Source: Nitrobacter sp. Nb-311A
Lineage (GTDB): Bacteria > Pseudomonadota > Alphaproteobacteria > Rhizobiales > Xanthobacteraceae
Reading direction: 5' to 3'
Assembly: GCF_000152905.1 (NCBI RefSeq)
Contig: NZ_CH672417.1
Span: 133,585-197,584, forward strand
Length of the DNA stretch: 64,000 nucleotides
Position 1 is the stretch's first letter; each line of letters opens with the position of its first letter. Of the stretch, positions 27,585 through 36,031 are shown piece by piece. The translations under genes and the position numbers were made by a program. The notes below the pieces were generated by a model. That model searched no databases. It saw nothing but the letters and a program-made list of their open reading frames with translations, and was not told the DNA's origin.

Positions 27585-28022
27585 CTACTCCGAGCGCAGA
27601 GATCCACCCTCCCCTTGAGGGGGAGGGTCGTCTGCCGAAGGCAGGCGGGATGGGGTGACATCAAGCGCCCGATGAATCGCTTCCATTACAGATCCCGGCG
27701 TGCTGATGACATCGTTATTCCAGAACCTCAGCACGCGATATCCTTCTGCGTTCAGCCAGCGTGTTCTGGTATCGTCGCGACGTTTGCCGCCATCCGTTCC
27801 ATGCTGCGATCCGTCAACCTCGACAATCAGCCGCGCAGCCAGACAGGCGAAGTCTGCAATGTAAGGGCCAATCACAGTCTGCCGTCTGAAATGGCTTCCT
27901 TTCACATCAAGCTGGCGAAGATGACGCCAGAGAATCGCTTCGGCATATGTACTGTCGAACCGCAAGCGCCTTGCAGACTGGCGTTTGAAATCACTAACGG
28001 TCCTTTTGATCACGGAGTTCAC
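27585..28022 (-). CDS. DUF559 endonuclease-like protein between glyQ and glyS
   Basis: DUF559 proteins have a Vsr-like PD-(D/E)XK nuclease fold. Visible are YAEAILWRHLRQLDVKGSHF, RRQTVIGPYIADFACLAARL, IVEVDGSQHG (active-site Asp and following residues) and a final RVLRFWNNDVISTPGSVMEA. The start is uncertain (GTG 28022 or 28013). The last 20 or so residues (SRLPSADDPPPQGEGGSLRS) are read from a family-3 repeat, and another copy lies upstream at 28018..28095, so the gene is bracketed by repeats. It splits the glyQ-glyS operon, ends 3 bp before glyS and carries the glyS ribosome site. The substrate is unknown. Confidence 0.85.
   Translation of the reverse strand: MNSVIKRTVSDFKRQSARRLRFDSTYAEAILWRHLRQLDVKGSHFRRQTVIGPYIADFACLAARLIVEVDGSQHGTDGGKRRDDTRTRWLNAEGYRVLRFWNNDVISTPGSVMEAIHRALDVTPSRLPSADDPPPQGEGGSLRSE
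27596..27660. repeat. family-3 repeat, 3' side of the DUF559 gene
   Basis: CCACCCTCCCCTTGAGGGGG, then AGGGTCGTCTGCCGAAGGCA and GGCGGGATGGGGTGA. It encodes the C-terminus of the DUF559 protein. Confidence 0.85.
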
Positions 28023-28095
28023 CCCACCCCGGCTCGCTCAAGCGCGCAAGTGCGCTGCCGAACTCGCCGACCCTCCCCCTCAAGGGGAGGGTGAA
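28018..28095. repeat. family-3 repeat, 5' side of the DUF559 gene
   Basis: It begins TCACCCCACCCCGGCTCGC and ends ACCCTCCCCCTCAAGGGGAG then GGTGAAAAACC. It is in inverted orientation to the copy at 27596..27660, so the two bracket the DUF559 gene. Confidence 0.85.
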
Positions 28096-28140
28096 AAACC
28101 CACACTCCACTTTCGCTCATTCCGACCTCCACGCAATTGC

Positions 28141-29088
28141 TCACCCCGCGCTACCCGCGTCAGTATGCAGCCACGCCTCGCCGCAGGCTTTCGCCAGCTC
28201 GCGCACGCGCAGGATGTAGCTTTGCCGCTCGGTCACGGAGATTACGCCGCGCGCGTCGAGCAGGTTGAAGACGTGGCTGGCCTTAATGCACTGATCGTAG
28301 GCTGGCAGCGCCATCAGATGCGCGTCGTGTTTGCCGGGCTGCTTCGGATCGTCCTGCCAGCCGGCGTCGAGATATGTCTTGCAGGCATTCTCGGCCATCC
28401 TGAACTGCTCGAACAGCATCGCGGTGTCGGAGTGCTCAAAATTGTGCCGCGAATATTCCTGCTCGGCCTGAAGGAATACATCGCCGTAAGTGACTTTCTC
28501 CGCGCCCTCGCGGCCATTGAAATTGAGATCGTAGACGCGGTCGACGCCCTGCACGTACATCGCGAGGCGCTCCAGCCCGTAAGTCAGTTCGCCGGCAACC
28601 GGCGCGCATTCGACGCCGGCCACCTGTTGGAAATAGGTGAACTGGCTGACTTCCATGCCGTCGCACCAGCACTCCCACCCCAAACCCCACGCTCCCAACG
28701 TCGGGCTTTCCCAGTCGTCCTCGACGAAACGGATGTCGTGCAACGCGCTGTCGACGCCGATGGCGGCCAGCGATTTCAGGTAGAGATCCTGGATGTCAGA
28801 TGGCGACGGCTTGAGGATGACCTGAAACTGATAATAGTGCTGCAGACGGTTGGGGTTCTCGCCGTAGCGGCCGTCCTTGGGACGGCGCGAAGGCTGCACA
28901 TAGGCCGCGTTCCAGCGCTTCGGACCCAGCGCCCGGAGCGTGGTCGCCGGATGAAAGGTCCCCGCCCCGACCTCCATGTCGTAGGGCTGCAGGATAACGC
29001 AGCCGCAATCCGCCCAATAGCGTTGCAGGGTCAGGAGCAAGCCCTGGAACGAGCGTTCCGGGCGCATATGCGGGGGCAAGGCGTCCAT
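28141..29088 (-). CDS. glyQ: glycine-tRNA ligase alpha subunit
   Basis: GlyQ holds the catalytic site that activates glycine and charges tRNA-Gly. The start [20 protein letters not shown] is followed by [60 protein letters not shown] and [13 protein letters not shown], the most conserved stretch of the family. The 315-residue length is standard. The partner glyS lies downstream but is separated by the DUF559 gene and repeats, where other genomes usually have the two subunits close together. Confidence 0.97.
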   Translation of the reverse strand: MDALPPHMRPERSFQGLLLTLQRYWADCGCVILQPYDMEVGAGTFHPATTLRALGPKRWNAAYVQPSRRPKDGRYGENPNRLQHYYQFQVILKPSPSDIQDLYLKSLAAIGVDSALHDIRFVEDDWESPTLGAWGLGWECWCDGMEVSQFTYFQQVAGVECAPVAGELTYGLERLAMYVQGVDRVYDLNFNGREGAEKVTYGDVFLQAEQEYSRHNFEHSDTAMLFEQFRMAENACKTYLDAGWQDDPKQPGKHDAHLMALPAYDQCIKASHVFNLLDARGVISVTERQSYILRVRELAKACGEAWLHTDAGSAG

Positions 29089-29174
29089 TCGTCTTTTGAG
29101 GATTGGCGAAATCGGTCGGCGCGACGCGACCGTATCGGCGCGCGTTCCTCAAATCAAGACGATGACGCGACCTG

Positions 29175-29219
29175 GAGCATTTTCCGAAAACCGGTTTCCA
29201 CCTTTCGGGATCATGCTTC
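29175..29219. repeat. palindromic repeat of the GAGCAT...ATGCTC type (family 4)
   Basis: GAGCATTTTCCGAAAACCGG leads to TTTCCACCTTTCGGGATCATGCTTC (shown in two parts: TTTCCACCTTTCGGG, ATCATGCTTC). It is a variant of the perfect element at 40299..40347 and sits in the glyQ leader region. Confidence 0.75.
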
Positions 29220-29330
29220 AGGTTACCGGAAAATACCGGCATTCGAGCCAGCGCGGCGAGGTCACGCGAAACACCTTGGCGGGCACCATCGGAGATGCGT
29301 CGACCTCAAGACGCGCCGGCGCGCTCGATC

Positions 29331-29522
29331 CTAGTCGCGCGGCCGATAGGCGCCGGTGCGGGGATCGCGCCGCAGCGTTGGAATATCCCGTCGCGCGGGC
29401 TCGGCGACGCGGGCCATCCGCGCCTCTTCCAGTTCCTGATTGATCCGCCTGGCGGTCTGGTAGAGCCAGCGGACCGCGACCAGTCCTCCCAGGGTAGCTG
29501 CAAGTACAATCAGCGGCGGCAT
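29331..29522 (-). CDS. small single-span membrane protein
   Basis: From ATG 29522 the 63-residue product begins with a hydrophobic helix (MPPLIVLAATLGGLVAVRWL), followed by a basic/acidic amphipathic stretch (YQTARRINQELEEARMARVA) and an Arg/Pro-rich tail ending RRDPRTGAYRPRD. An AGGA site lies upstream; longer open-frame versions (to 29606) lack one. Similar short proteins with a GxYRPxD end occur in related genomes as conserved hypotheticals, from memory. It follows the S49 peptidase on the same strand by 117 bp. No function can be given. Confidence 0.7.
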   Translation of the reverse strand: MPPLIVLAATLGGLVAVRWLYQTARRINQELEEARMARVAEPARRDIPTLRRDPRTGAYRPRD

Positions 29523-29639
29523 CGGTCGATCCTCTTCCTTCGTTACGGATCTCGTTCGGACGCCATTCTTGCTCAATCCGACCGTTCCCGCAATCGCTCG
29601 TCTCAAAAACGATTGGCGCGGGATTTGGCAAAATCGAGC

Positions 29640-30521
29640 CTAGAACCCGAATTTGGCCCAAATCGCGCGGGTCTCGAGCGCGGAGATCAGCTCGTCCGGC
29701 ATCGCTGCCATGCCATCGAGCGAGGTCAGGGTCCCGGCTCCGGCTTTGCGGCCCAGCAAACCGGACAGCAGACCGGTCGACGGCGCAATGACCGGCGTCG
29801 CGACCTTTTCACCGAACCGCGCCCGCAGCGTCGAGCGGAGATCGCCGATCGCGTCGGCGAGACCAAGCGCGACCGATCGTTCGCCCGCCCAATATTCACC
29901 GGTGAACAAAAGGTCGTCCGTTCCTTTCAGACGCTCCCCGCGGCTCGCCTTCACCAGTTCGATGAAGGTCGCATGAATCTCGCGCTGGATCGCCTTCAGC
30001 CGCGCCACATCGTCGGGGTTCTCCGGAAGAAAGGGATCGAGCGTCGCCTTGTGCTCGCCTGCCGTATACAGCCTGCGCTCGACGCCGATCTTCCTCATCA
30101 GCTCGGTGAAGCCGAAGCTGCCGCCGACCACGCCGATCGAGCCCATGATCGACGAGGGGTCGCAGAAAATCTCGTCGCCCGCACAGGCGATCATGTAACC
30201 GCCCGAGGCGGCGACGTCCTCGACGAACACCAGAACCGGAATCTCTTTCTCTCGCGACAGTTGCCGGATGCGCAGATAAATCTGGCGTGACTGCACCGGC
30301 GAACCACCCGGCGAGTTGACCACCAGCGCGACCGCTTTGGCGTTGTCCACCGCGAACGCCCGCTCCAGGGTTTTGGCGACGCCGGCAAGCATCATGCCGG
30401 GCCTGAGCGGCGTGACCGCGCCAATCACGCCGGACAACCGCACCACCGGCACCACCGCCGTCCCACGCCGCCATCGCTTTGGAACCAGTTTCATCAGCAC
30501 TGTTTTTATCCGTCCGCTCAT
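29640..30521 (-). CDS. S49 family serine peptidase (SppA/SohB type)
   Basis: S49 peptidases cut signal peptides or other membrane peptides with a Ser/Lys dyad. The catalytic serine is in VEDVAASGGYMIACAGDEIF, and the lysine is probably in AGEHKATLDPFLPEN. Upstream NSPGGSPVQSRQIYLRIRQL is the usual ClpP-like oxyanion region. ATG 30521 starts a basic N-terminus with no strong signal anchor, so it is a short, single-domain form (293 residues). An upstream in-frame ATG at 30560 is less likely. Confidence 0.9.
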   Translation of the reverse strand: MSGRIKTVLMKLVPKRWRRGTAVVPVVRLSGVIGAVTPLRPGMMLAGVAKTLERAFAVDNAKAVALVVNSPGGSPVQSRQIYLRIRQLSREKEIPVLVFVEDVAASGGYMIACAGDEIFCDPSSIMGSIGVVGGSFGFTELMRKIGVERRLYTAGEHKATLDPFLPENPDDVARLKAIQREIHATFIELVKASRGERLKGTDDLLFTGEYWAGERSVALGLADAIGDLRSTLRARFGEKVATPVIAPSTGLLSGLLGRKAGAGTLTSLDGMAAMPDELISALETRAIWAKFGF

Positions 30522-30703
30522 GGCGTTTTCCCAAATCTCGGCAATTGCATCACCATCCAATCGCTGATCGCTGTTTAAGATGAAGCAATTATCTATCTAT
30601 CGGATACACTTACCGGTAGCCTTCTTGCGACAATTCGCTTCAGGCTAGCGCCGCTGAAATGGACGGGGTGGGAGGACGCCGCGCCTTTTAGTTCATGCCG
30701 GCT

Positions 30704-31489
30704 TCATTGGAACCCGCCTGTGGAGGAAAGAGCAGAGGCAAGCGCTTGACCGCCCGCGAGGGCGTCCTGGGCCTCTTTGGCGGGCCGGCCCGCCTCGTCG
30801 ATGAGCATCAAACCGGGACAAAGTCTGAGCGGCGCCCGGCTCCCTTTGACGGCGCGAACCAGGACACGGATCGCCGGCTTGCGCGGGTCCGGATGCACGG
30901 GCCGGATCGCGATGCCCCCGAAGCCGCGGCCAAGCGCGCCAAGCACCTCCGCCAGACCATCGCTGCGCCAGATGAGGCTGAGCACGCCTCCAGATTTCAG
31001 CATACGCCGCGCAGCGTGAGTCCAGATATCCAGGCTCGACGGTTCCCCAACATGCGCCGCGCGACGGCCCTGGTCCGGCGACGGCCTGTGCCGAAGGACA
31101 TCGTTGAAAGGAGGATTCATCAGCACCACGTCGGCGGTGTCGGGGCCAAGACCAAGACGTGCAAAAGCCTCCGCCTCCGCCGTGACATCAAGGATGCAAA
31201 CCCGCGCCGCGAGGCTGTTGAGAACCGCGTTGCGGCGCGCCAGAACGGCCAGGATCTCGTCACGCTCGACCAGCACCAGATCGACATTATCGATCCGCGT
31301 CGCCACCGCGAGCCCGGCGGCGCCTACGCCTGCTCCGAAATCGACGATGCGATCGCCGGGCCTGCCCGGCGTCGCGGCGGCGAGCAGCATGGCGTCATGG
31401 CCGGCGCGATGGCCCGACAACGGCTGATACAACCGCAGCCGTCCACCGAGGAACGCATCCTCTCCAACTTCAGATCGGCCGTCGGTCAT
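30704..31489 (-). CDS. TrmN6-like tRNA (adenine37-N6)-type methyltransferase
   Basis: The class I methyltransferase fold shows LSGHRAGHDAMLLAAATPGR, RIVDFGAGVGAAGLAVATRI (SAM-binding glycine loop) and VVLMNPPFND, the NPPF motif of N6-adenine or glutamine methylation. The overall layout matches TrmN6/YfiC, which modifies A37 of tRNA-Val, so tRNA is the likely target. ATG 31489 is chosen because it begins in the overlap with the upstream DUF2007 gene (20 bp), implying coupling. Target identity is inferred from family. Confidence 0.85.
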   Translation of the reverse strand: MTDGRSEVGEDAFLGGRLRLYQPLSGHRAGHDAMLLAAATPGRPGDRIVDFGAGVGAAGLAVATRIDNVDLVLVERDEILAVLARRNAVLNSLAARVCILDVTAEAEAFARLGLGPDTADVVLMNPPFNDVLRHRPSPDQGRRAAHVGEPSSLDIWTHAARRMLKSGGVLSLIWRSDGLAEVLGALGRGFGGIAIRPVHPDPRKPAIRVLVRAVKGSRAPLRLCPGLMLIDEAGRPAKEAQDALAGGQALASALSSTGGFQ

Positions 31490-31709
31490 CGGGGCGCAAT
31501 TCGTGAGCGAGCCCGGCCTCGATGAGAAGCTGTCGCGCCGCGCGATTGTCGTCGTCATTCACCAGAATGCGGCGGGGCAGTACCCCGAGCGACCCCTCGA
31601 TCACGCTCATGTTCTGATCCAGCACCAAGTAAAAAATCCCGGCGCCGTCCAGCAGCGCGCCGATCGCCGACACCAACACCAGATCGTTGGTTCGAACCAA
31701 TTCCCGCAA
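31470..31709 (-). CDS. DUF2007 domain protein
   Basis: The 79-residue protein (MRELVRTNDLVLVSAIGALL, DGAGIFYLVLDQNMSVIEGS, LGVLPRRILVNDDDNRAARQ, LLIEAGL) matches DUF2007, a small ferredoxin-like fold called 'putative signal transducing protein', resembling PII-type folds. No metal or nucleotide site is evident. It overlaps the TrmN6-like gene by 20 bp and is divergent from the polyprenyl synthase. Its role is unknown. Confidence 0.85.
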   Translation of the reverse strand: MRELVRTNDLVLVSAIGALLDGAGIFYLVLDQNMSVIEGSLGVLPRRILVNDDDNRAARQLLIEAGLAHELRPDDRRPI

Positions 31710-31859
31710 CGCCGCGTTCTCCGGTGCCTCAGCTTCGCTCCCCTGTGGCCCATGTCAACAGCTCCATGTCAACCACTACCTGCGCTTGCCGGGTCGACCG
31801 TCACTTTCTATGGTGCAAGGGTGCAATGAGACGAATTTTGCAAACCGGAGATCCTTAGC

Positions 31860-32870
31860 TTGGCGGTCATCGTCCCCTTCGAAAGTCACTCGACAGGCTC
31901 CATTGACCAACTCGTCGAACTCGTCGCCGCCGACATGGAGCGGGTCAACGCCACCATCCTGTCGCGGACCGGGTCGGACGTCACGATGATCCCCGAAGTC
32001 GCCAATCACCTGATCTCGTCCGGCGGCAAGCGGCTGCGCCCGATGCTGACACTGGCGATGGCCAATCTCGCCGGCTATTCAGGTGAAGGCCACGTCAAGC
32101 TCGCGGCTTCGGTGGAATTCATGCACACCGCAACGCTGCTGCATGACGACGTGGTCGACGAAAGCGAATTGCGCCGCGGCAAGCTGTCGGCCCGCATGGT
32201 GTGGGGCAACGAGGCCAGCGTTCTCGTCGGCGACTTCCTGCTCGGACAGGCGTTCCGAATGATGGTCGAGGTCGGCTCGCTGCGCGCGCTCGACATCCTG
32301 TCTTCAGCGGCGGCCACCATCGCCGAGGGCGAAGTCATGCAGCTTGCGGCGGCGAAGAACACGGCCACGACAGAGGACGAATATCTCGCGGTCATCCGAG
32401 GCAAGACGGCCGAGCTGTTCGCCGCGGCCTGCGAGGTCGGTCCGGTGCTCGGCGGCCGTCCGAAGGCCGAGGAAACAGCCGCTGCCAGCTTCGGCATGAA
32501 TCTCGGCATCGCCTTCCAGCTTGTCGATGACGTGCTCGATTACGGGGGCAAGTCGGCGAAGCTCGGTAAAAACGTCGGCGACGACTTCCGCGAAGGCAAG
32601 ATCACCTTGCCGGTGGTGCTGGCGTTCCGGCGCGGCAACGATGTCGAGCGCGAATTCTGGGTGCGGGCGCTCGAGGAAGGCAGGATCGGCGACAGCGACC
32701 TCAATCACGCTATCGGGTTGATGACCAAGCATCGCGCGCTGGAGGATACGCTCAACCGCGCGCAGCACTACGGCGCGATGGCTGTCGATGCGCTGGCGCT
32801 GTTTCCGCCATCGCCGATGAAAAGCGCCCTGGAACAGGTCGTGGCGTTCTGTCTGATGCGGTCGCACTGA
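31860..32870 (+). CDS. ispB: polyprenyl diphosphate synthase (ubiquinone side chain)
   Basis: This trans-prenyltransferase elongates farnesyl diphosphate to the octa- or decaprenyl tail used by UbiA. The first Asp-rich motif is LLHDDVVDESELRRGKLSAR and the second is FQLVDDVLDYGG, with GGKRLRPMLTLAMANLAGY near the N-terminus. The start is TTG 31860, with GGAG 9 bp upstream; no nearer ATG fits. Chain length cannot be read with confidence, though relatives make Q-10. It is divergent from the DUF2007 gene. Confidence 0.92.
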   Translation: MAVIVPFESHSTGSIDQLVELVAADMERVNATILSRTGSDVTMIPEVANHLISSGGKRLRPMLTLAMANLAGYSGEGHVKLAASVEFMHTATLLHDDVVDESELRRGKLSARMVWGNEASVLVGDFLLGQAFRMMVEVGSLRALDILSSAAATIAEGEVMQLAAAKNTATTEDEYLAVIRGKTAELFAAACEVGPVLGGRPKAEETAAASFGMNLGIAFQLVDDVLDYGGKSAKLGKNVGDDFREGKITLPVVLAFRRGNDVEREFWVRALEEGRIGDSDLNHAIGLMTKHRALEDTLNRAQHYGAMAVDALALFPPSPMKSALEQVVAFCLMRSH

Positions 32871-32937
32871 CGAGCCACAGCAATGCGTGCCCGCCCGCGT
32901 CGCGGAATGACAACCGTCAAACGCCGTCACGAGCCTT

Positions 32938-33040
32938 ATAGCGTTTTCGAGCGAAGTGGATACCGGTTCGCGTGAAGAAAACGCGTCAGATCAATATCTG
33001 AGAGCCCCGCTTCTGACTTCATCAGAAGCGGGATTCTAAC
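32938..33040. repeat. half element plus core hairpin of repeat family 1
   Basis: TAGCGTTTTCGAGCGAAGTG ... GAAGAAAACGCG is followed by the core hairpin CCCGCTTCTGA / TCAGAAGCGGG (33006-33016 with 33022-33032). It lies between the convergent ispB and ispE genes and touches the ispE stop codon. Confidence 0.85.
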
Positions 33041-33953
33041 CCAGCGTCCCCACATGAACCCACCATTGCGGGCGGTCGAGACGAATCGTTTGCGCGGCGT
33101 GATGCGCCCTCGCCTCGTCGCCGTAGATCGCAAAGCACGTCGCGCCCGAGCCGGACATCCGTGTCAGCCGCGCACCGGTTGCCCGCAACCTTGCGAGCAC
33201 CTCGCCGATCACCGGCTGGATGCGGATCGCCGGTGCTTCGAGATCATTAGTGCCATCCGACAGCATGATGAGCCAGTCGTCCATCGGAGCGCCGGCCTTG
33301 GGCCACACGATCGCCTCGATCACATCGTTGACGCCGACATTCAGTTCGCCCTTGCGAAGGCCGAGCGCGGCGAAGACCTCATTTGTGGCGACGGGAACGC
33401 GGGGGTTGACCAGCACGGCGGGCATCGCCGGCAGATCCAGCGGCAGCAAGGACTCGCCAACGCCCATCATGACACAACTTTCCGAACGGACGCAAACCGG
33501 CACGTCGGCGCCGGTCAGGCGCGCCGCCTCGATCAATCGTGGATCGTCGATCACAATGCCGTTGAGCCGCGCCAGAAGCCGCAACGCCGCGGCCGCATCG
33601 GCCGATCCGCCGCCGATGCCGGCTGCGACCGGCAAGTGCTTGTCCAGCGCGAAGGCGCCTGCCTTCAGATTTGCGACCCGCTCGCCAAGCAGCCGCGCGG
33701 CCTTGAGAATGAGATTATCGGCTGTCTGGCCGCACTCCTGCGCCCTCGGACCGGCGGCAACCAGCGATAGATCCGCGCCCTGTGTCAGAGTGAGGCGATC
33801 GACGCAGTCGGCAAACGCCACCACGCTTTCAAGATCGTGAAAACCGTCGGCGCGCCGGCCCACGACCCGCAGGGTCAGATTGACCTTGGCGCGCGCCGTC
33901 TCGCTCAGCGCCGGTTCGGCCGTTTCCAAATTCGTGGCGCCGTTAACGATCAT
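33036..33953 (-). CDS. ispE: 4-diphosphocytidyl-2-C-methyl-D-erythritol kinase
   Basis: IspE phosphorylates CDP-methylerythritol in the MEP isoprenoid pathway. The GHMP-kinase ATP loop is LPVAAGIGGGSADAAAALRL, preceded by SETARAKVNLTLRVVGRRAD and HDLESVVAFAD, and followed by the C-terminal motif LTRMSGSGATCFAIYG. ATG 33953 is preferred; a TTG at 33989 would add 12 residues. Length (about 305) fits. The nearby ispB uses the isoprenoid units this pathway makes, but the two genes converge and are not co-transcribed. Confidence 0.95.
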   Translation of the reverse strand: MIVNGATNLETAEPALSETARAKVNLTLRVVGRRADGFHDLESVVAFADCVDRLTLTQGADLSLVAAGPRAQECGQTADNLILKAARLLGERVANLKAGAFALDKHLPVAAGIGGGSADAAAALRLLARLNGIVIDDPRLIEAARLTGADVPVCVRSESCVMMGVGESLLPLDLPAMPAVLVNPRVPVATNEVFAALGLRKGELNVGVNDVIEAIVWPKAGAPMDDWLIMLSDGTNDLEAPAIRIQPVIGEVLARLRATGARLTRMSGSGATCFAIYGDEARAHHAAQTIRLDRPQWWVHVGTLG

Positions 33954-34073
33954 GACGGATGTCAAATCCAAAAACGGCGCACGAATCAAATGATTTTTTG
34001 CGATTGCGTTAGGCGCGTGGTTCCGAGGCGAAGCTTGCGCAAGCGACGCCGCAACGGCGGGGCGCCGGCAGCC

Positions 34074-35855
34074 TCAGCCACCCTTGCCGTCGATCTTCTT
34101 TTTGTCCGCCGAGGCGGCTGACGGGGTCTGGTCCGCCGGCAGTCCGTTTTTAATTTTCGCCTCGATCTTCGGCAGTTCGTCCGCCTCAGGCTTCAGGTCA
34201 CGCGCGTGCGCCCACTGGAACTTCGCTTCCAGCGTCCGGCCGACGCGCCAGTAAGCGTCGCCAAGATGATCGTTCACCGTCGGATCTTCGGGCTTGAGGT
34301 TAATGGCGCGCTCCAGCGTCTTGACTGCCTCCTCGTAATCGCCGATGCGGTAATAGGCCCAGCCTAGACTGTCGACGATATAGCCGTCGTCCGGCCGCTG
34401 ATCGACGGCGCGCTTGATCATCTTCATGGCTTCATCGAGATTGAGGCTGCGGTCGATCCAGGAGTAGCCGAGATAGTTCAGAACATGCGGCTGCTCGGGT
34501 TGAATCTCGAGCGCCTTCTTCATGTCGGCTTCCGCCTTGTCCCAGTTCTTTGACCGTTCTTCGCAAATACCCCGGAAATAGTAGTAAACCCAATTCGGCT
34601 TGCTCTTGGTGGCGGCGATGACGTCGATGCCTTTGCCGTAGGTCTTTGCGCAATCGGCGAACTTCTTGTGGCCCCGCTCGGCGTTGCCGAGCGCCATGAT
34701 AGCTTCCAGGTCGCTCGGATCCTGCGCCGTGACCCCCTTGAGAATTTTGATCGCCTCGTCGCTGCGATCAACGGCATCGAGGTTGGTGGCAAGTTTAATC
34801 TGGGCATTGCGCTTCAGCGGAGAATCGGCCGGTACACGCTGATAGACGCCGATCGCCATCTCCGGCTTCTTCACCGATTCATAGAGATCGGCGAGCGATA
34901 ACAGCGCCATCGAATGACCGGGCGAGAGATAAAGTGCGAGCTGCAGATAGACCAGGGCCAAGTCCTCACCGCCGCGCCGTGTCAGGGACGCGCCAATGCC
35001 ATAAAGAGCTTCGGCGGCTCCGGTTTGCGGCGAACTGACGAGCTGCGGCAGCTTCTTGCCGGCCTTGATCTCCTTGATGCCTTCCTGAATCAGCGGATGC
35101 CGCGCCAGCTTTTTGTCGAACGACTCATACACAGCCAGCGCCGCCGCACTGTCCTTGTTGCGCGACAGCCACCGCGCATAGGCATCAGCCACGCGGAGCG
35201 CCGAATCGTCGAGTTTGTAAGCGCGCTCGAGACGAACGCCGGCTTCTTTGTTCCGCCCCGCAAGATCGAGCAACATCCCCGAATGCAGGTCCTTGAAGAT
35301 CGGGTACCATTCGGGGCCGGTCAGCGCGTCGATACTAGCGACGGCCTGCTTGGTGTTGTTCGCGCCATAATCGGCCCAGCCCGCCAGCAACGTCGCCACC
35401 AGATCGGTGATCGGTCCTCGGATGGACTGTTTGATGTTCCTCCGGGCGGCCGCGTATTTTTTCAACTTGAGATCATGAACACCGACGACCAGCCGCGCGA
35501 CACGATTGGATTTGTCGATCGCCAGAATGCGGTCGGCCAGCTTCACAGCAATGGCGATATCGCCTTCGGCCAGCGACGAAATGAACGCGCGATCCAGAAG
35601 CTCGTTGTTTTTCGGATCGGTGCGCAACGCCGAACGATAGAACGTCGCCGCAGACTTGGCGTCGCGCTCGACGCTGGCATGGCGCGCAGCGAGATAGCTG
35701 CCCGACGTCGTCATGGTGCGCAGATCCTTGGCACTTGGAAATTTCGCGGTCTCGGTCGGATGATCCGGCGTCTGAGCCGCCAGCGGACCGGACGGGGCCA
35801 ACAATGCCGCAGCGGCGACAGCCATCGCCAGGCGATTGAAACGAATGGACAACAT
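34074..35855 (-). CDS. secreted tetratricopeptide-repeat protein
   Basis: A signal peptide (MLSIRFNRLAMAVAAAALLA ... PLAAQ) starts at ATG 35855; in-frame starts to 35933 would bury it. At least eight degenerate TPR units follow, clearest near the C-terminus: ALEIQPEQPHVLNYLGYSWI, AVDQRPDDGYIVDSLGWAYY and AINLKPEDPTVNDHLGDAYW. The end is Lys/Asp/Gly-rich. About 593 residues. Such periplasmic TPR proteins scaffold envelope complexes; no partner is indicated here. It sits 82 bp upstream of ispE on the same strand. Confidence 0.88.
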   Translation of the reverse strand: MLSIRFNRLAMAVAAAALLAPSGPLAAQTPDHPTETAKFPSAKDLRTMTTSGSYLAARHASVERDAKSAATFYRSALRTDPKNNELLDRAFISSLAEGDIAIAVKLADRILAIDKSNRVARLVVGVHDLKLKKYAAARRNIKQSIRGPITDLVATLLAGWADYGANNTKQAVASIDALTGPEWYPIFKDLHSGMLLDLAGRNKEAGVRLERAYKLDDSALRVADAYARWLSRNKDSAAALAVYESFDKKLARHPLIQEGIKEIKAGKKLPQLVSSPQTGAAEALYGIGASLTRRGGEDLALVYLQLALYLSPGHSMALLSLADLYESVKKPEMAIGVYQRVPADSPLKRNAQIKLATNLDAVDRSDEAIKILKGVTAQDPSDLEAIMALGNAERGHKKFADCAKTYGKGIDVIAATKSKPNWVYYYFRGICEERSKNWDKAEADMKKALEIQPEQPHVLNYLGYSWIDRSLNLDEAMKMIKRAVDQRPDDGYIVDSLGWAYYRIGDYEEAVKTLERAINLKPEDPTVNDHLGDAYWRVGRTLEAKFQWAHARDLKPEADELPKIEAKIKNGLPADQTPSAASADKKKIDGKGG

Positions 35856-36031
35856 CGGGATTCGCGTAGCTCCAGAGTTCATGGCACGACCATCAGGGTC
35901 TCTCGGCACGCAATCCGGCCGGCACCATTGCATGATCTGCTTCTAACATTCGCGCCGCGTTTCAGCCAGCCGCTTACATCACCGATATGGCGTTGTCAGG
36001 GCCATGCTCATCACCGCAGGCGTCGGCGGAT

